Made by a program: the position numbers and the translations under genes. Below are positions 56,131 to 64,000 of a stretch of 64,000 nucleotides of DNA, in pieces. The notes beneath the pieces are model-generated. The model saw only the letters and a list, made by a program, of their open reading frames with translations, did not search any database and was not told the DNA's origin. The DNA comes from Endomychus coccineus (Eukaryota > Arthropoda > Insecta > Coleoptera > Endomychidae): assembly GCA_958510875.1 (NCBI GenBank), contig OY294070.1, forward strand, positions 3,534,001 to 3,598,000, in the 5' to 3' direction. Numbering within the stretch: the first letter of the stretch is position 1; every line of letters starts with the position of its first letter.

Positions 56131-56952
56131 AGATTCAAAAATTTGCGTAACTATACATTTGTAAGTGCAATGGCGAATTCGCTATGTGTAGTATAATCGC
56201 AAAACAAGCGTGTAACACACATATATCGGTTATCATCTAGTATTGTGATGATTATTATTCATAATGCTATACTTCATCATTTTCTGTCACCTGTCTGCGA
56301 CTGGCTGGTGCTGGTAGAGCCCGATTCAATTTGTAAATTATGAATCGGATCGATCTATCTCGGTAAACTACGACTCGCAATCAGGTAGTAATGTCGAACT
56401 GGGTTGAATGTATGCATCCCACGTTCGCGTAATAATTATTATTATTGTAAGCCGTACACCAAATAACACGTATAAATTTTATTTTGCGCGCCGATAAGTG
56501 CTATTAATATGTTAATGGCTGGAATCGGAAATAATTATATTCGACTCGACACGTGTTCAAAAACTGAATGAGTAATGCTTTGGGTGGATTATAACAAAGC
56601 CAACCAAAACTGATATAATTCAACATTGTTTTGATTAAACCCATCAATTTGACTATCAAATTTATTTTAAGGAAATATATGAATTCTCTCTAATGATCAA
56701 CATCCTTTAGATTGATTCATTCAAAACATGAGAAACAAATTATGATCGAGGGTGTTCTAGGAAACATTACAGGACTTTTCTAAGAAACGTGGCTCGGAAT
56801 CTCCAAAATTCCTAATAAAATGAATGAAAGAATTTGATTTTGCAAACTAGCAACGATTGTATTTATACATAGTTTTATAATAATAAACCCTAGTAATTCA
56901 AAAGTGACCACAATACAAGTGGAAAACGTAAATTGAGTTCCATTTCCATATA
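56131..56952. other. No gene recognised; CpG-containing unique sequence
   Basis: The stretch 56160-56560 lacks element signatures. Nothing else supported. Confidence 0.35.
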
Positions 56953-57579
56953 ATCCAGTCTGTGAACCGGGATTTTAGCTATAATAAAAAATAAGTTGTA
57001 AGTTGGAATCAAAATATATTTTTTGCATTAGCTTCAGGAGATTCTCAGGATCATTCATACACCTTATAACCTCTTGGGAACCCCAATCCCACCCATTGGG
57101 GTGAAAATGGCCCGAAATCTCCCCCAAATTTGCAACATGCCAAGTCTTGAATTGTATTTTCTACAAAAAAAGGTATTTTGACATTTCGAGTGCACCTAGG
57201 AGGTTTTTTGGGTCGCTGAATACGATCCCGAAGCCAGATTTACTTAAAATTCATCGTTGGGGTGTTGAAATCAACGACAAAATTCGCCAATTTTGCACCC
57301 CTAATATGTTATTTTGCAATTTACGTGTTTTTGTCATTTCGAGTGCACCAAGGAGGTGTTTTGGGTCGCTGAACACGAAACCGAAGCCAGATTTACTTGC
57401 AATCCATCGTTGGGGTGGTAGAATCGACAAAATTGGCCATTTTCGCCTCCAATGGGCGGGGTCGGGTTTCCCAAGAGGTTTTAAAGGTGTATGAATGATC
57501 CTGGGAACCTCCTGAAGTTAATGCAAAAAAACTATTATGATTCGAACTTACATTTTTTTTTCCGGTTCATAGCCTGTAC
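56953..57579. mobile_element. Foldback element, shorter copy 2 (627 bp)
   Basis: It begins ATCCAGTCTGTGAACCGG and ends CCGGTTCATAGCCTGTAC, with TA on both sides. It contains two forward units (from about 57175 and 57335) like those of copy 1, but only the outer 100 bases or so of the inverted arm. The two central inverted units of copy 1 are missing, so it no longer forms a full palindrome. Confidence 0.8.
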
Positions 57580-58678
57580 TAATATTCCTACGTAAATTCA
57601 GTCCCACTGATAACATCATACTACGTAAATTGAGCCCCGGGTTTCAATACAATTCCCAGAATATTCTTATAAATGAGTGTTAAAATTATGCCGATTATAT
57701 ATTTGCATTCTATATCGACAAGGTTAGGTTAAAAACAAATGGGGTTCAATAAACAATCATTATTGGTTATTGCGCAAATAGTTACTTGCAATAGTACGTT
57801 GTGTACAAGGACTTAGTCATATAACACACAATAACGACAATTCGACGACACGTGAAACACAGGTCTAGAAATTAAAAGCCGGTGAATTGTATACCTTTCG
57901 GCCAATTTGCAGTTTGACTAACCATGTAATTTCTCAAGATGAAATGAAATGAATATTCTTCTTCGATGGTGAATTCTATTGAAATTTTTTTCCGACGCTA
58001 CAAATAGCGTTACCCCATTGACAGGGATGATGTTCCTTACCAAAGGTCCCCCCCCCCATCTCCACTGCCCAATGAATATAGTAGTTCCTATTCAATTCAA
58101 AACCATAAGTTCACCCAGCTCGTCACAATGAAATAGTTAAGCGATACACCCCTAGTGTTTGAGAACACAATGAAATTTAAAACATGAAGGCTGTCAGTTT
58201 ACAATAAGGCAAAACGAATTCTACCTACCCTCACCTTTACGATTAAGGGGATGATGGATCATGAAACGTTCGAGGGTTTTCAAATCTGGGCCTTTCGACG
58301 TACGCAGTGTACATCGAGAAATGTCTGCAATCGCGAATTCTTCGAAGCCGAGCACTTTTAAGGGACTTATGACTGGAACATGTTAATTGCCATTACAAAG
58401 TCCTTATTTGAAATGCAAAACGCTGGAAAAAACTAACCGCTAAACCGTTGATATACAACCCGGTTTTTTTGTACGGACTGGAACAAAAAAAAAGGGAAAA
58501 GAACCTTTTGCCGCTAAAATAACAGAATATGAAAAGTGCTCTCCTTTAAATTAACGCGCGTTTTTGTCGTTGAATTTTCGGTTCAACCGGAAGTTGGATA
58601 GAAAATAAACCGTCGCCGTCGCATGAAAAGGATTATACCAATATTGTCGTTGTAAATTATTATAGCTCGCTTTCCTTA
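57580..58678. other. No gene recognised
   Basis: A C-run lies near 58050. No open frame or terminal repeat was recognised. Confidence 0.4.
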
Positions 58679-59562
58679 AGGTACCTGTACACTGTAGATT
58701 TTTTCTCGTAGAGTTACTCTAGCTAGAGCTCTCTAGATTTAGTCTAGAAGTGTACACAACATATAGAGCGTTCTAGCGGTTGCCTCTCTAGGATCTAGGT
58801 AGACTAACTAGAGTAGACGAAAATCTACAATGTACACGGAAATAGACACTATAGCTAGATCAGTCTAGATCTATTTGTTCAGTTGAATAGACCACCACGT
58901 GGAAATATTTGAACAGTTTTTTCGATATTGTTTTGTTTTTTATAAATATATATTTTTCTACATTTTCTTTTGCATTTATTTGTACAATGGCCGATGTTGT
59001 GTGGGACAAGCAAAAAACCTATAAACTAATTGAGCTTCTTGAATCGTCTCCTGAACTGAGGAATTGTACACTGAAAGAATACAGAGACAGGCAGCTAAAG
59101 GCAAAATGTATGGAAACAATTGCTCAAAAATTGGAAATGAGTTCTGCAGAAGTTGGTAGAAAGTTACACAATCTTCTGTGCCAAATGAATAGTGAACTAC
59201 GAAAGATAAAAAATAAGAAGAGTGGAGCAGGTGCAGATGAGACCGTGAAAAGCTCTTGGGAGTTTTTCGATTCACTGAAATTCATGACTGGCATTTCTGA
59301 ATGTGTGAAGACTGTCGGCACAGTACCAAATGCTGCAACGCGTTTGCGGTCCGACATTTTTCGTACAAAGAAAACGAACTAACAGCCAAAATGCTCTCTC
59401 AATAAGAACTATCTAGACTATCAAGTTTGATAGTAGATTTGATCTATGCGCTCTCTATGACTGCTCTAATTAGAGCACATTTCACTCTAGTGTAAACACA
59501 CTTCTAGTGCAGTCTAGCTAGAGCGATCTAAATCTAGCTGTATTTATCTCTACAGTGTGCCT
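58679..59562 (+). mobile_element. PIF/Harbinger element carrying only a MADF gene
   Basis: The 884-bp element has ends AGGTACCTGTACACTGTAGA and (complement of the right end) AGGCACACTGTAGA. It is flanked by TTA at 58676-58678 and 59563-59565, the usual PIF/Harbinger target. Both subterminal regions are crowded with TCTAGA/CTCTAG-like strings, candidate protein-binding sites. Autonomous relatives encode a transposase plus a Myb/SANT- or MADF-like protein; only the latter remains here. Confidence 0.75.
58987..59382 (+). CDS. MADF-domain DNA-binding protein of a Harbinger element, 131 aa
   Basis: Starting at the second in-frame ATG, the protein opens MADVVWDKQKTYKLIELLES, the first helix of a MADF domain. 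CTLKEYRDRQLKAKCMETIA and VGRKLHNLLCQMNSELRKIK follow, then SSWEFFDSLKFM, the closing MADF motif with Trp-Glu-Phe-Phe. The upstream ATG at 58909 would add 26 hydrophobic, T-rich-coded residues and is less likely. There are no internal stops. In Harbinger elements such proteins bind the transposon ends and import the transposase into the nucleus. Its C-terminal 25 residues are basic and have no known motif. Confidence 0.8.
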   Translation: MADVVWDKQKTYKLIELLESSPELRNCTLKEYRDRQLKAKCMETIAQKLEMSSAEVGRKLHNLLCQMNSELRKIKNKKSGAGADETVKSSWEFFDSLKFMTGISECVKTVGTVPNAATRLRSDIFRTKKTN

Positions 59563-59720
59563 TTAGAGACCTGCATAACTCGATATGTCCAAGCTAGTTC
59601 TTTTAACTAACATAGGACATAACATTTAACGATTTTCATTAGTTTAATAAATAAATGTTAATATAGTTTCGCTAACACAATAGCTTCTTCCTAGCTTACT
59701 ACTTAATATATAACATTATG

Positions 59721-59760
59721 ATAATCTAAGGATAGATGGTTATTGGAATTTAACCTAATT
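59721..59760. repeat. Inverted repeat arm, left
   Basis: GGATAGATGGTTATTGGAAT and flanks are the inverse of 60812-60849, with few mismatches over about 36 bases. The pair encloses a PLE-type motif and a LINE reverse transcriptase. Confidence 0.8.
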
Positions 59761-59854
59761 GGGTTTAACCCATTTAGGGTTTAAACAATAAGCTGCTATT
59801 GAAAAATCTTGGCTTCCAGATGGATTCCGCGTCACAATAGCTCGACTTGATGCC

Positions 59855-59889
59855 GACGTTTCGCCAACCATTACAGGTGGCATCTTCAG
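59855..59889 (-). ncRNA. Hammerhead-like core of PLE type
   Basis: On the minus strand CTGAAGA is followed by T, GCCACC, a TGTAAT loop, GGTTGGC and GAAACGTC. The core fits CTGANGA...GAAA. Stem II is GCCA-CC with GG-T-TGGC. The GCC before the core and GGC after the GTC could form a 3-bp stem I. Stem III would be just AC/GT. The same motif precedes PLE coding sequence at 22.9 kb. Confidence 0.45.
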
Positions 59890-59939
59890 GGCAGGCTTGA
59901 GGCTTGAACTGAAAACTATTTTAGCTGTTTTCAAATGCA

Positions 59940-60811
59940 AATCAAATTTTAGGTCAGAGTCAAATATGATACCCAGGTTTTTTTACGGAATTCACAACAG
60001 GTAGAATGGTGTCATCAATTTTAATTGTGAAGTGTAAAGCATCGAGTGACATTTATTTTTATTCAATTTTAAGTTGTGTTGCGTGATGTGATTTAGAATA
60101 GTTCCATAGTTGTGGATGTTTAGGTGGTATATAATTGTGTATCATCTGCATAAGCCTGAACTTCAGAGTACTGCATAGAGGTCAAGATATCACTGGTGTA
60201 GATTATGAAGAGCAACGGTCCTAAGATTGATCCTTGAGGCACACCAGAAGTAACATTTAGTGTTGACGACATTTCATAATTATAACATACCGATTGACAG
60301 CGATTCGAGAGATATGAAAGAACTAGAATGACTACCTCATCCGCGAATCCATAATATTTCAATTTTAAACATAATAATGTGTGAGTTATAGTATCAAATG
60401 CCTTTGAAAAGTCTAAGGCAACTAGTGCTGTCAACTCTTTATTATCAGAGTTTCGAATAATGCCATCTGTAACATGAACGAGGGCTGCTGATGTGCTATA
60501 CCCACTTCTGAAACCTGCTTGACAATCAGGAATAATGTTATGTTCATTTAGATATAAAAGTACTTGATGATGGAAGAGTTTTTCAAGTATTTTCGAATGC
60601 GCAGAGAGAATACTTATTGGACGGAGGTCAGTGAAGTTTGAAACTTTACTCAAAGGTCTGACAATAGCAATTTTCCATAGATTAGGAAAATAGCATTTTT
60701 CTAAGCAACAATTGAAAATATGAGCTAGATAATTATCAATAATAATAATTCTCCATTGTTGAATTTGAATAATTAGATTTTCCGTTTGCTACAAGTTCAT
60801 CGTTTAATGCC
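59940..60811 (-). pseudogene. Jockey-type LINE reverse transcriptase
   Basis: From 60720 leftward: AHIFNCCLEKCYFPNLWKIA, IVRPLSKVSNFTDLRPISIL, CQAGFRSGYSTSAALVHVTD, ALVALDFSKAFDTITHTLLC (catalytic Asp), SGVPQGSILGPLLFIIYTSD and AYADDTQLYTT with intact YADD. The main frame 60653-60120 is 177 codons and stops right after the YADD box. Beyond it LKLNKNKCHSMLYTSQLK and GIIFDSDLKFDLHLK (60065-59950) follow with frameshifts. The 5' half and the 3' end are missing. The left side joins PLE-like sequence at about 59940. Confidence 0.85.
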
Positions 60812-60849
60812 TTGGGTAAAATTCCAATAACCATCTATCCTAAGATTAT
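60812..60849. repeat. Inverted repeat arm, right
   Basis: Inverse of 59721-59760. See that entry. Confidence 0.8.
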
Positions 60850-61724
60850 CCCTTTTGTCCTAAATCAGTACTTTGTAATAGTGAAAATCGAACTTTTAAT
60901 AGTTATTTCATTTAAAAACACGTGTACAATTTGACCTCTTTATCTGTTTCTAATTATTTGCAATATTCCTAAGGGTGAGGTGTTACAATATTTATGTTAT
61001 GCTCTATGACATGCTGTAAAATGGTCTGCGATAGTCACAATTCAATTTGTACATTAAAACTCTGATAAAATCATGTTCTAATATCCTGTAATGAAGACGA
61101 AAAGGAGCAGCCGTACTTTCGCCAAACGACATCTAAATGATTATTCATTCGGGCTAATTTGCAAAACGGTTAGAAATTTATAAAGCAATTAGCGTAAATT
61201 TTAAAAACTTCACCGTCCTCGCAATTGGTTATGAAGGGAAAAGAAACGAGGGAATAATGAAAGTTTCCCTACCGAACTTTTTATGACGACTCTGTAGTAG
61301 AGAGTGCGGCCGCGACTAAAGAAACACCAGGAAGCGACATCGACCTCGGGGGGCGGGTGGTCCATTTCCTCGTATCGATCGTTTTGTTCTCTCTAACGTT
61401 GTCTACTCTGCATCGCCGTTCCACACACATATATACATACACCAGAGACTTGGAGACGGGTGTTCGGACACCTCTACATAATCTTAAATATGCTTATCTG
61501 GTCGGTTTTAACTTGATGTGAACTCACGCAACCCTATATTGTTTTGTTTCCGAACATAAAACATTTTATTGGCACAATCTGTGTAATTGTATACAGTTGT
61601 GTTGTTCTTCAACTTCACTATTAATAAAAGTGGAACTCAAATCGTCCAAAAGATGCGAGTAACCAAAGAGTTGTATTGAATCGGGGATACCAAGTTGAGT
61701 TCCGAAATTTATTGCCCCCCTAAA
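60850..61724. other. No gene recognised
   Basis: Mixed unique-looking sequence; 61290-61450 is CpG-containing, followed by a short CA/TA repeat. No coding sign. Confidence 0.4.
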
Positions 61725-61880
61725 TTATAGTGCAGACCGAAAGAGGCGGAAAAAACTGCCTCACACATCCTGTTGGAACGCCCAACATTGACATCCCTCT
61801 GGCACCGACACTTCGGAGAATCAAAACTGCTCCCAAAAGAACCTAAGTGATCAAACGATGATGACGATGATGAGGTACCA
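61725..61880 (+). pseudogene. LINE 3' end with Cys/His remnant and GAT-repeat tail
   Basis: The plus strand reads CRPKEAEKTASHILLERPTL, then WHRHFGESKLL. This is the C-terminal knuckle of RNase H LINEs (C-x-E-EETAEHILxxCP) with the first cysteines altered. It ends in a gatgatgacgatgatgagg run, the usual tail of such elements. Only about 50 codons remain. Confidence 0.6.
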
Positions 61881-62540
61881 AGATTTGACCTTGTTGGATA
61901 CTTTCATCGGGTCACGAATCCAGTGGAGTTGATATGAGTAGGTCGAATAATTTGGAGAACCAGGGCAAACAATTTTTCAGAATACTCCTGAAGAACCTAG
62001 TCTTCAGTGAATTGACTTAATATAGTGACGCTAAAATCGGCTCGGTTCCGTTGACGAGACCGAGACGTTGAAAAAATTGTCCGGAACTGAGAATCGGGGT
62101 CGCTTGCTTAGTTGTACAGTATTCGTTTGATATTTGGCTGGATAGCAAGTTCTCTTTTAAATTGATATTAAACGATATTCACATACCCCTTAGCCAAGTG
62201 GATTTAGTTTCACAATGAAATTTAAATAATTAAATACGTAAAAACGTATTTTGCCTCTCTTATAATTCGAACGCAATTATTATTTTTCTACTTACTTGGT
62301 GGTAACATATTTGAAAAACGAAATGAGAAAGGGAATTGAGATCGGACACCAATAATTTACCTGTAACAAAGAAAAAAATCAATTTCATTGCAAATTAACA
62401 TAATCAAACATAATGAAGGTAACATGATAAGCGAGTCTGAAATTTTGGTCCAGATTTGTGCACTAGCATGTGACATTTGTCATGAATGAACGTAACCATT
62501 TGGCTACTTTGAAGGAGAAGTAACATCACCGCGCCCAAAG
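61881..62540. other. No gene recognised
   Basis: No supported feature. Confidence 0.4.
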
Positions 62541-62552
62541 GACAGAGTAACA

Positions 62553-63045
62553 ATGCTCCAATGCCTTGCGGTACCAACCACACTAGTGAGAAACATAAAA
62601 CATCTGGTGCCACCCTGTAAGACTCGTTTTGCCATCACGACGAGTCTTGACAGAATTGATAACATTCAAGCGGGGTGTTTTCTAACGAGACAACGACTCT
62701 TGTTCAACATATCACTGCTGCCGCTCTCCATTGCGTTAAGATGGACTCGTGGATATTACTTTGTACCAGCGAACGACCGGTGGCATCAGATAACCCATTT
62801 ATTTTACATGGATGATCTGAACCTGTATGCCTCAGGGGAGAAAAATCTCTATCAAGCTCTCAACGTGGTTCAAGACACGAGCCGTAGGCATGGAGTTGGA
62901 ATTGGACAAAAGCGCAGAATTCCATTTGAGGAGAGGACGATCTCCGCATCGAAACGCTCCGCTTGTCAACCAGGCTAAGCTTCGGCTAATTCCTTCGTCC
63001 ATCTTCATGATGGACTTAATTTCGGTCGCCCGTAACAACTTAAAA
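62553..63045 (+). pseudogene. R4/Dong-like LINE reverse transcriptase fragment
   Basis: NIQAGCFLTRQRLLFNISLL corresponds to the GIFQGDSLSPLLF block in decayed form. ALRWTRGYYFVPANDRWHQI, THLFYMDDLNLYASGEKNLY (YMDD active site) and VGMELELDKSAEFHLRRGR follow, the last in another frame. YMDDLKLY with KC-EF downstream is characteristic of R4/Dong-type and related restriction-endonuclease LINEs. A frameshift near 62885 splits the YMDD block from the MELEL block. Similarity ends at about 63040, where the G/C-rich hairpin region begins. Confidence 0.7.
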
Positions 63046-63046
63046 C

Positions 63047-63099
63047 GGGGGGCCCCCGGCTAGCGGGGGGATTCAGTGCTGAAACGAATAAATCCCCCC
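63047..63099. repeat. G/C-rich hairpins
   Basis: GGGGGGCCCCC at 63047-63057 is self-complementary. GGGGGGATT (63065-63073) pairs perfectly with AATCCCCCC (63091-63099) around a 17-base loop. This sits between the two R4-like fragments and is probably UTR structure. Confidence 0.8.
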
Positions 63100-63746
63100 T
63101 TTGCACGGGGTGCCCAACAAACTTGCACTACTATCTAGCACTCCTGGTCAGGGGCCCCTCAAAGGCGAAACCTGTCAATCTGACTCTGCCCGGGTCAAGC
63201 CGGGATGGAAAAATAAGTAACTGAGTCCCCCCGAAGGGGGAACGGAGCTTGGCCAAGTCCCTCACCTGTCGCCAGGCTTGGGACCTGTTACCAGGGAAAC
63301 CTCGTGGAGGTGCCCGCACAGTTACTACGAAAAACATGTAATAACTGTCTCCGCGCCACCGTCTGTGTTAGCTTAAGGCTCAGACAGCGACTCGCCCGAT
63401 GGTACGTTCAGCCTGCATGCTGATTTCCAACAACCTAACTAGATAACCGAACTAACATCGATTCTGAGGGGGAGACGGGTGTAGAGAGACCCCCTCCATC
63501 CTCGGACGTCACAAGACACATAGTTAAAACTTAAACCTAAGTTAAAACAGGACTTGGACATGACTAGAAAATGACTAGAGGATACACAAAATAGTCCACA
63601 TGTTGTTAAAACTTAATAAATATATAATAAATATTTAATAAGTGTTAAAATGGGGTTAAAATATAAATAAATACGACACAGACATATAAAACTACTGTAC
63701 CAACGGGCTATTTGACCAGAAGCTTCCCACCTCCGAGGCTTCACAA
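63100..63746 (-). other. Probable 3' untranslated region of the R4-like LINE
   Basis: The stretch 63100-63530 is GC-rich and structured, and 63530-63700 is AT-rich. There is no open frame. It directly follows the stop of the minus-strand C-terminal fragment, so a 3' UTR is the simplest reading. Confidence 0.45.
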
Positions 63747-64000
63747 TTACCTCGGACGTGGTCCGAGGGGAGCGTCGTAGTCCATGAACATGTGATATAG
63801 TTCGATGGAGCTACGATGGGCCATTAACGAAATAGTTAATAGCGTTTTTCGATCTTTGATGCCCAACATGGCAAGCGCTCTGATCGTCTCCTTGGGCATC
63901 GCTCCCCTTGTTCCTACTACAATTGGTAGGACTTCTCCAGCACCCACTCCGTACAAGTGCTGAAGGTGTGGTAATAGTCGGCTATATTTTTGTAACTTGT
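63747..64000 (-). pseudogene. R4/Dong-like LINE C-terminus, cut by window edge
   Basis: The minus frame reads LYGVGAGEVLPIVVGTRGAM, PKETIRALAMLGI, TISLMAHRSSIELYHMFMDY. VIPVVVGxRGAIPKxT...LGI and a final SIEIYHxFMDYD are the conserved C-terminal restriction-like-endonuclease-adjacent sequence of R4/Dong-type LINEs. The frame is open to the window end, so more of the gene may lie to the right. The stop is at 63747-63749. Orientation is opposite to the fragment at 62553. Confidence 0.7.

Noticed and set aside
63047..63120. HDV-like ribozyme in the G/C-rich region
   Set aside because: I could pair one strong hairpin but could not build the nested P1-P2-P3 double pseudoknot.
1..64000. CRISPR array or bacterial operons
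   Set aside because: No regularly spaced short repeats and no bacterial gene organisation. Element content is that of an animal genome.

Overview
This window is repeat-dense nuclear DNA of an arthropod, most likely an insect. It is AT-rich, and no intact host gene, rRNA or tRNA gene was recognised. Nearly all recognisable coding sequence comes from transposable elements typical of arthropod genomes: Jockey-like, LOA/I-like and R4/Dong-like LINEs, Penelope-like elements (PLEs), mariner, hAT, PIF/Harbinger, Crypton, and a Helentron-type Helitron. The species cannot be named from sequence alone.

Layout. 0-2.2 kb: Helentron tail with endonuclease, interrupted by a LINE. 4-8.7 kb: LINE debris, a decayed DDE transposase with a hAT nested in it, and a LOA-like LINE 3' end. 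9.5-9.9 kb: hammerhead-ribozyme-like sequences. 11.3-12 kb: a possible LINE ORF1. 14.7-16.45 kb: a second, inverted hAT copy. 17.2-19.7 kb: the fullest LOA-like LINE (reverse transcriptase plus RNase H). 21-24 kb: two PLE remnants. 25-30 kb: further LOA-like LINE and PLE pieces. 30.6-31.3 kb: a tandem array with ribozyme-like cores. 31.5-33.3 kb: a Crypton with an uninterrupted tyrosine recombinase. 35-40.7 kb: mariner, PLE and LINE fragments. 41.46 kb: a textbook TATA/initiator pair. 42.26-42.37 kb: a complete hammerhead ribozyme. 42.55-44.75 kb: a mariner-superfamily element with inverted repeats of about 540 bp. 46.7 kb: an orphan tRNA-Lys primer binding site. 48-52 kb: LINE remnants and a long foldback element. 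54.6-55.9 kb: mariner and a lone hAT-type end. 57 kb: second foldback copy. 58.7-59.6 kb: a PIF/Harbinger element carrying only an intact MADF gene. 59.7-60.9 kb: a Jockey-type LINE between inverted repeats. 61.7-64 kb: LINE tails including two R4/Dong-like fragments facing each other.

How the parts work together. Most elements are dead relics that mobilise nothing from here. Three loci could still encode a product: the Crypton recombinase (384 aa), the Harbinger MADF protein (131 aa) and the hammerhead RNA at 42.3 kb. The hAT pair, foldback pair, LOA-like LINE copies and hammerhead family are multi-copy within the window, so relative ages and shared defects can be read directly. Family calls come from recognised motifs, not database searches.
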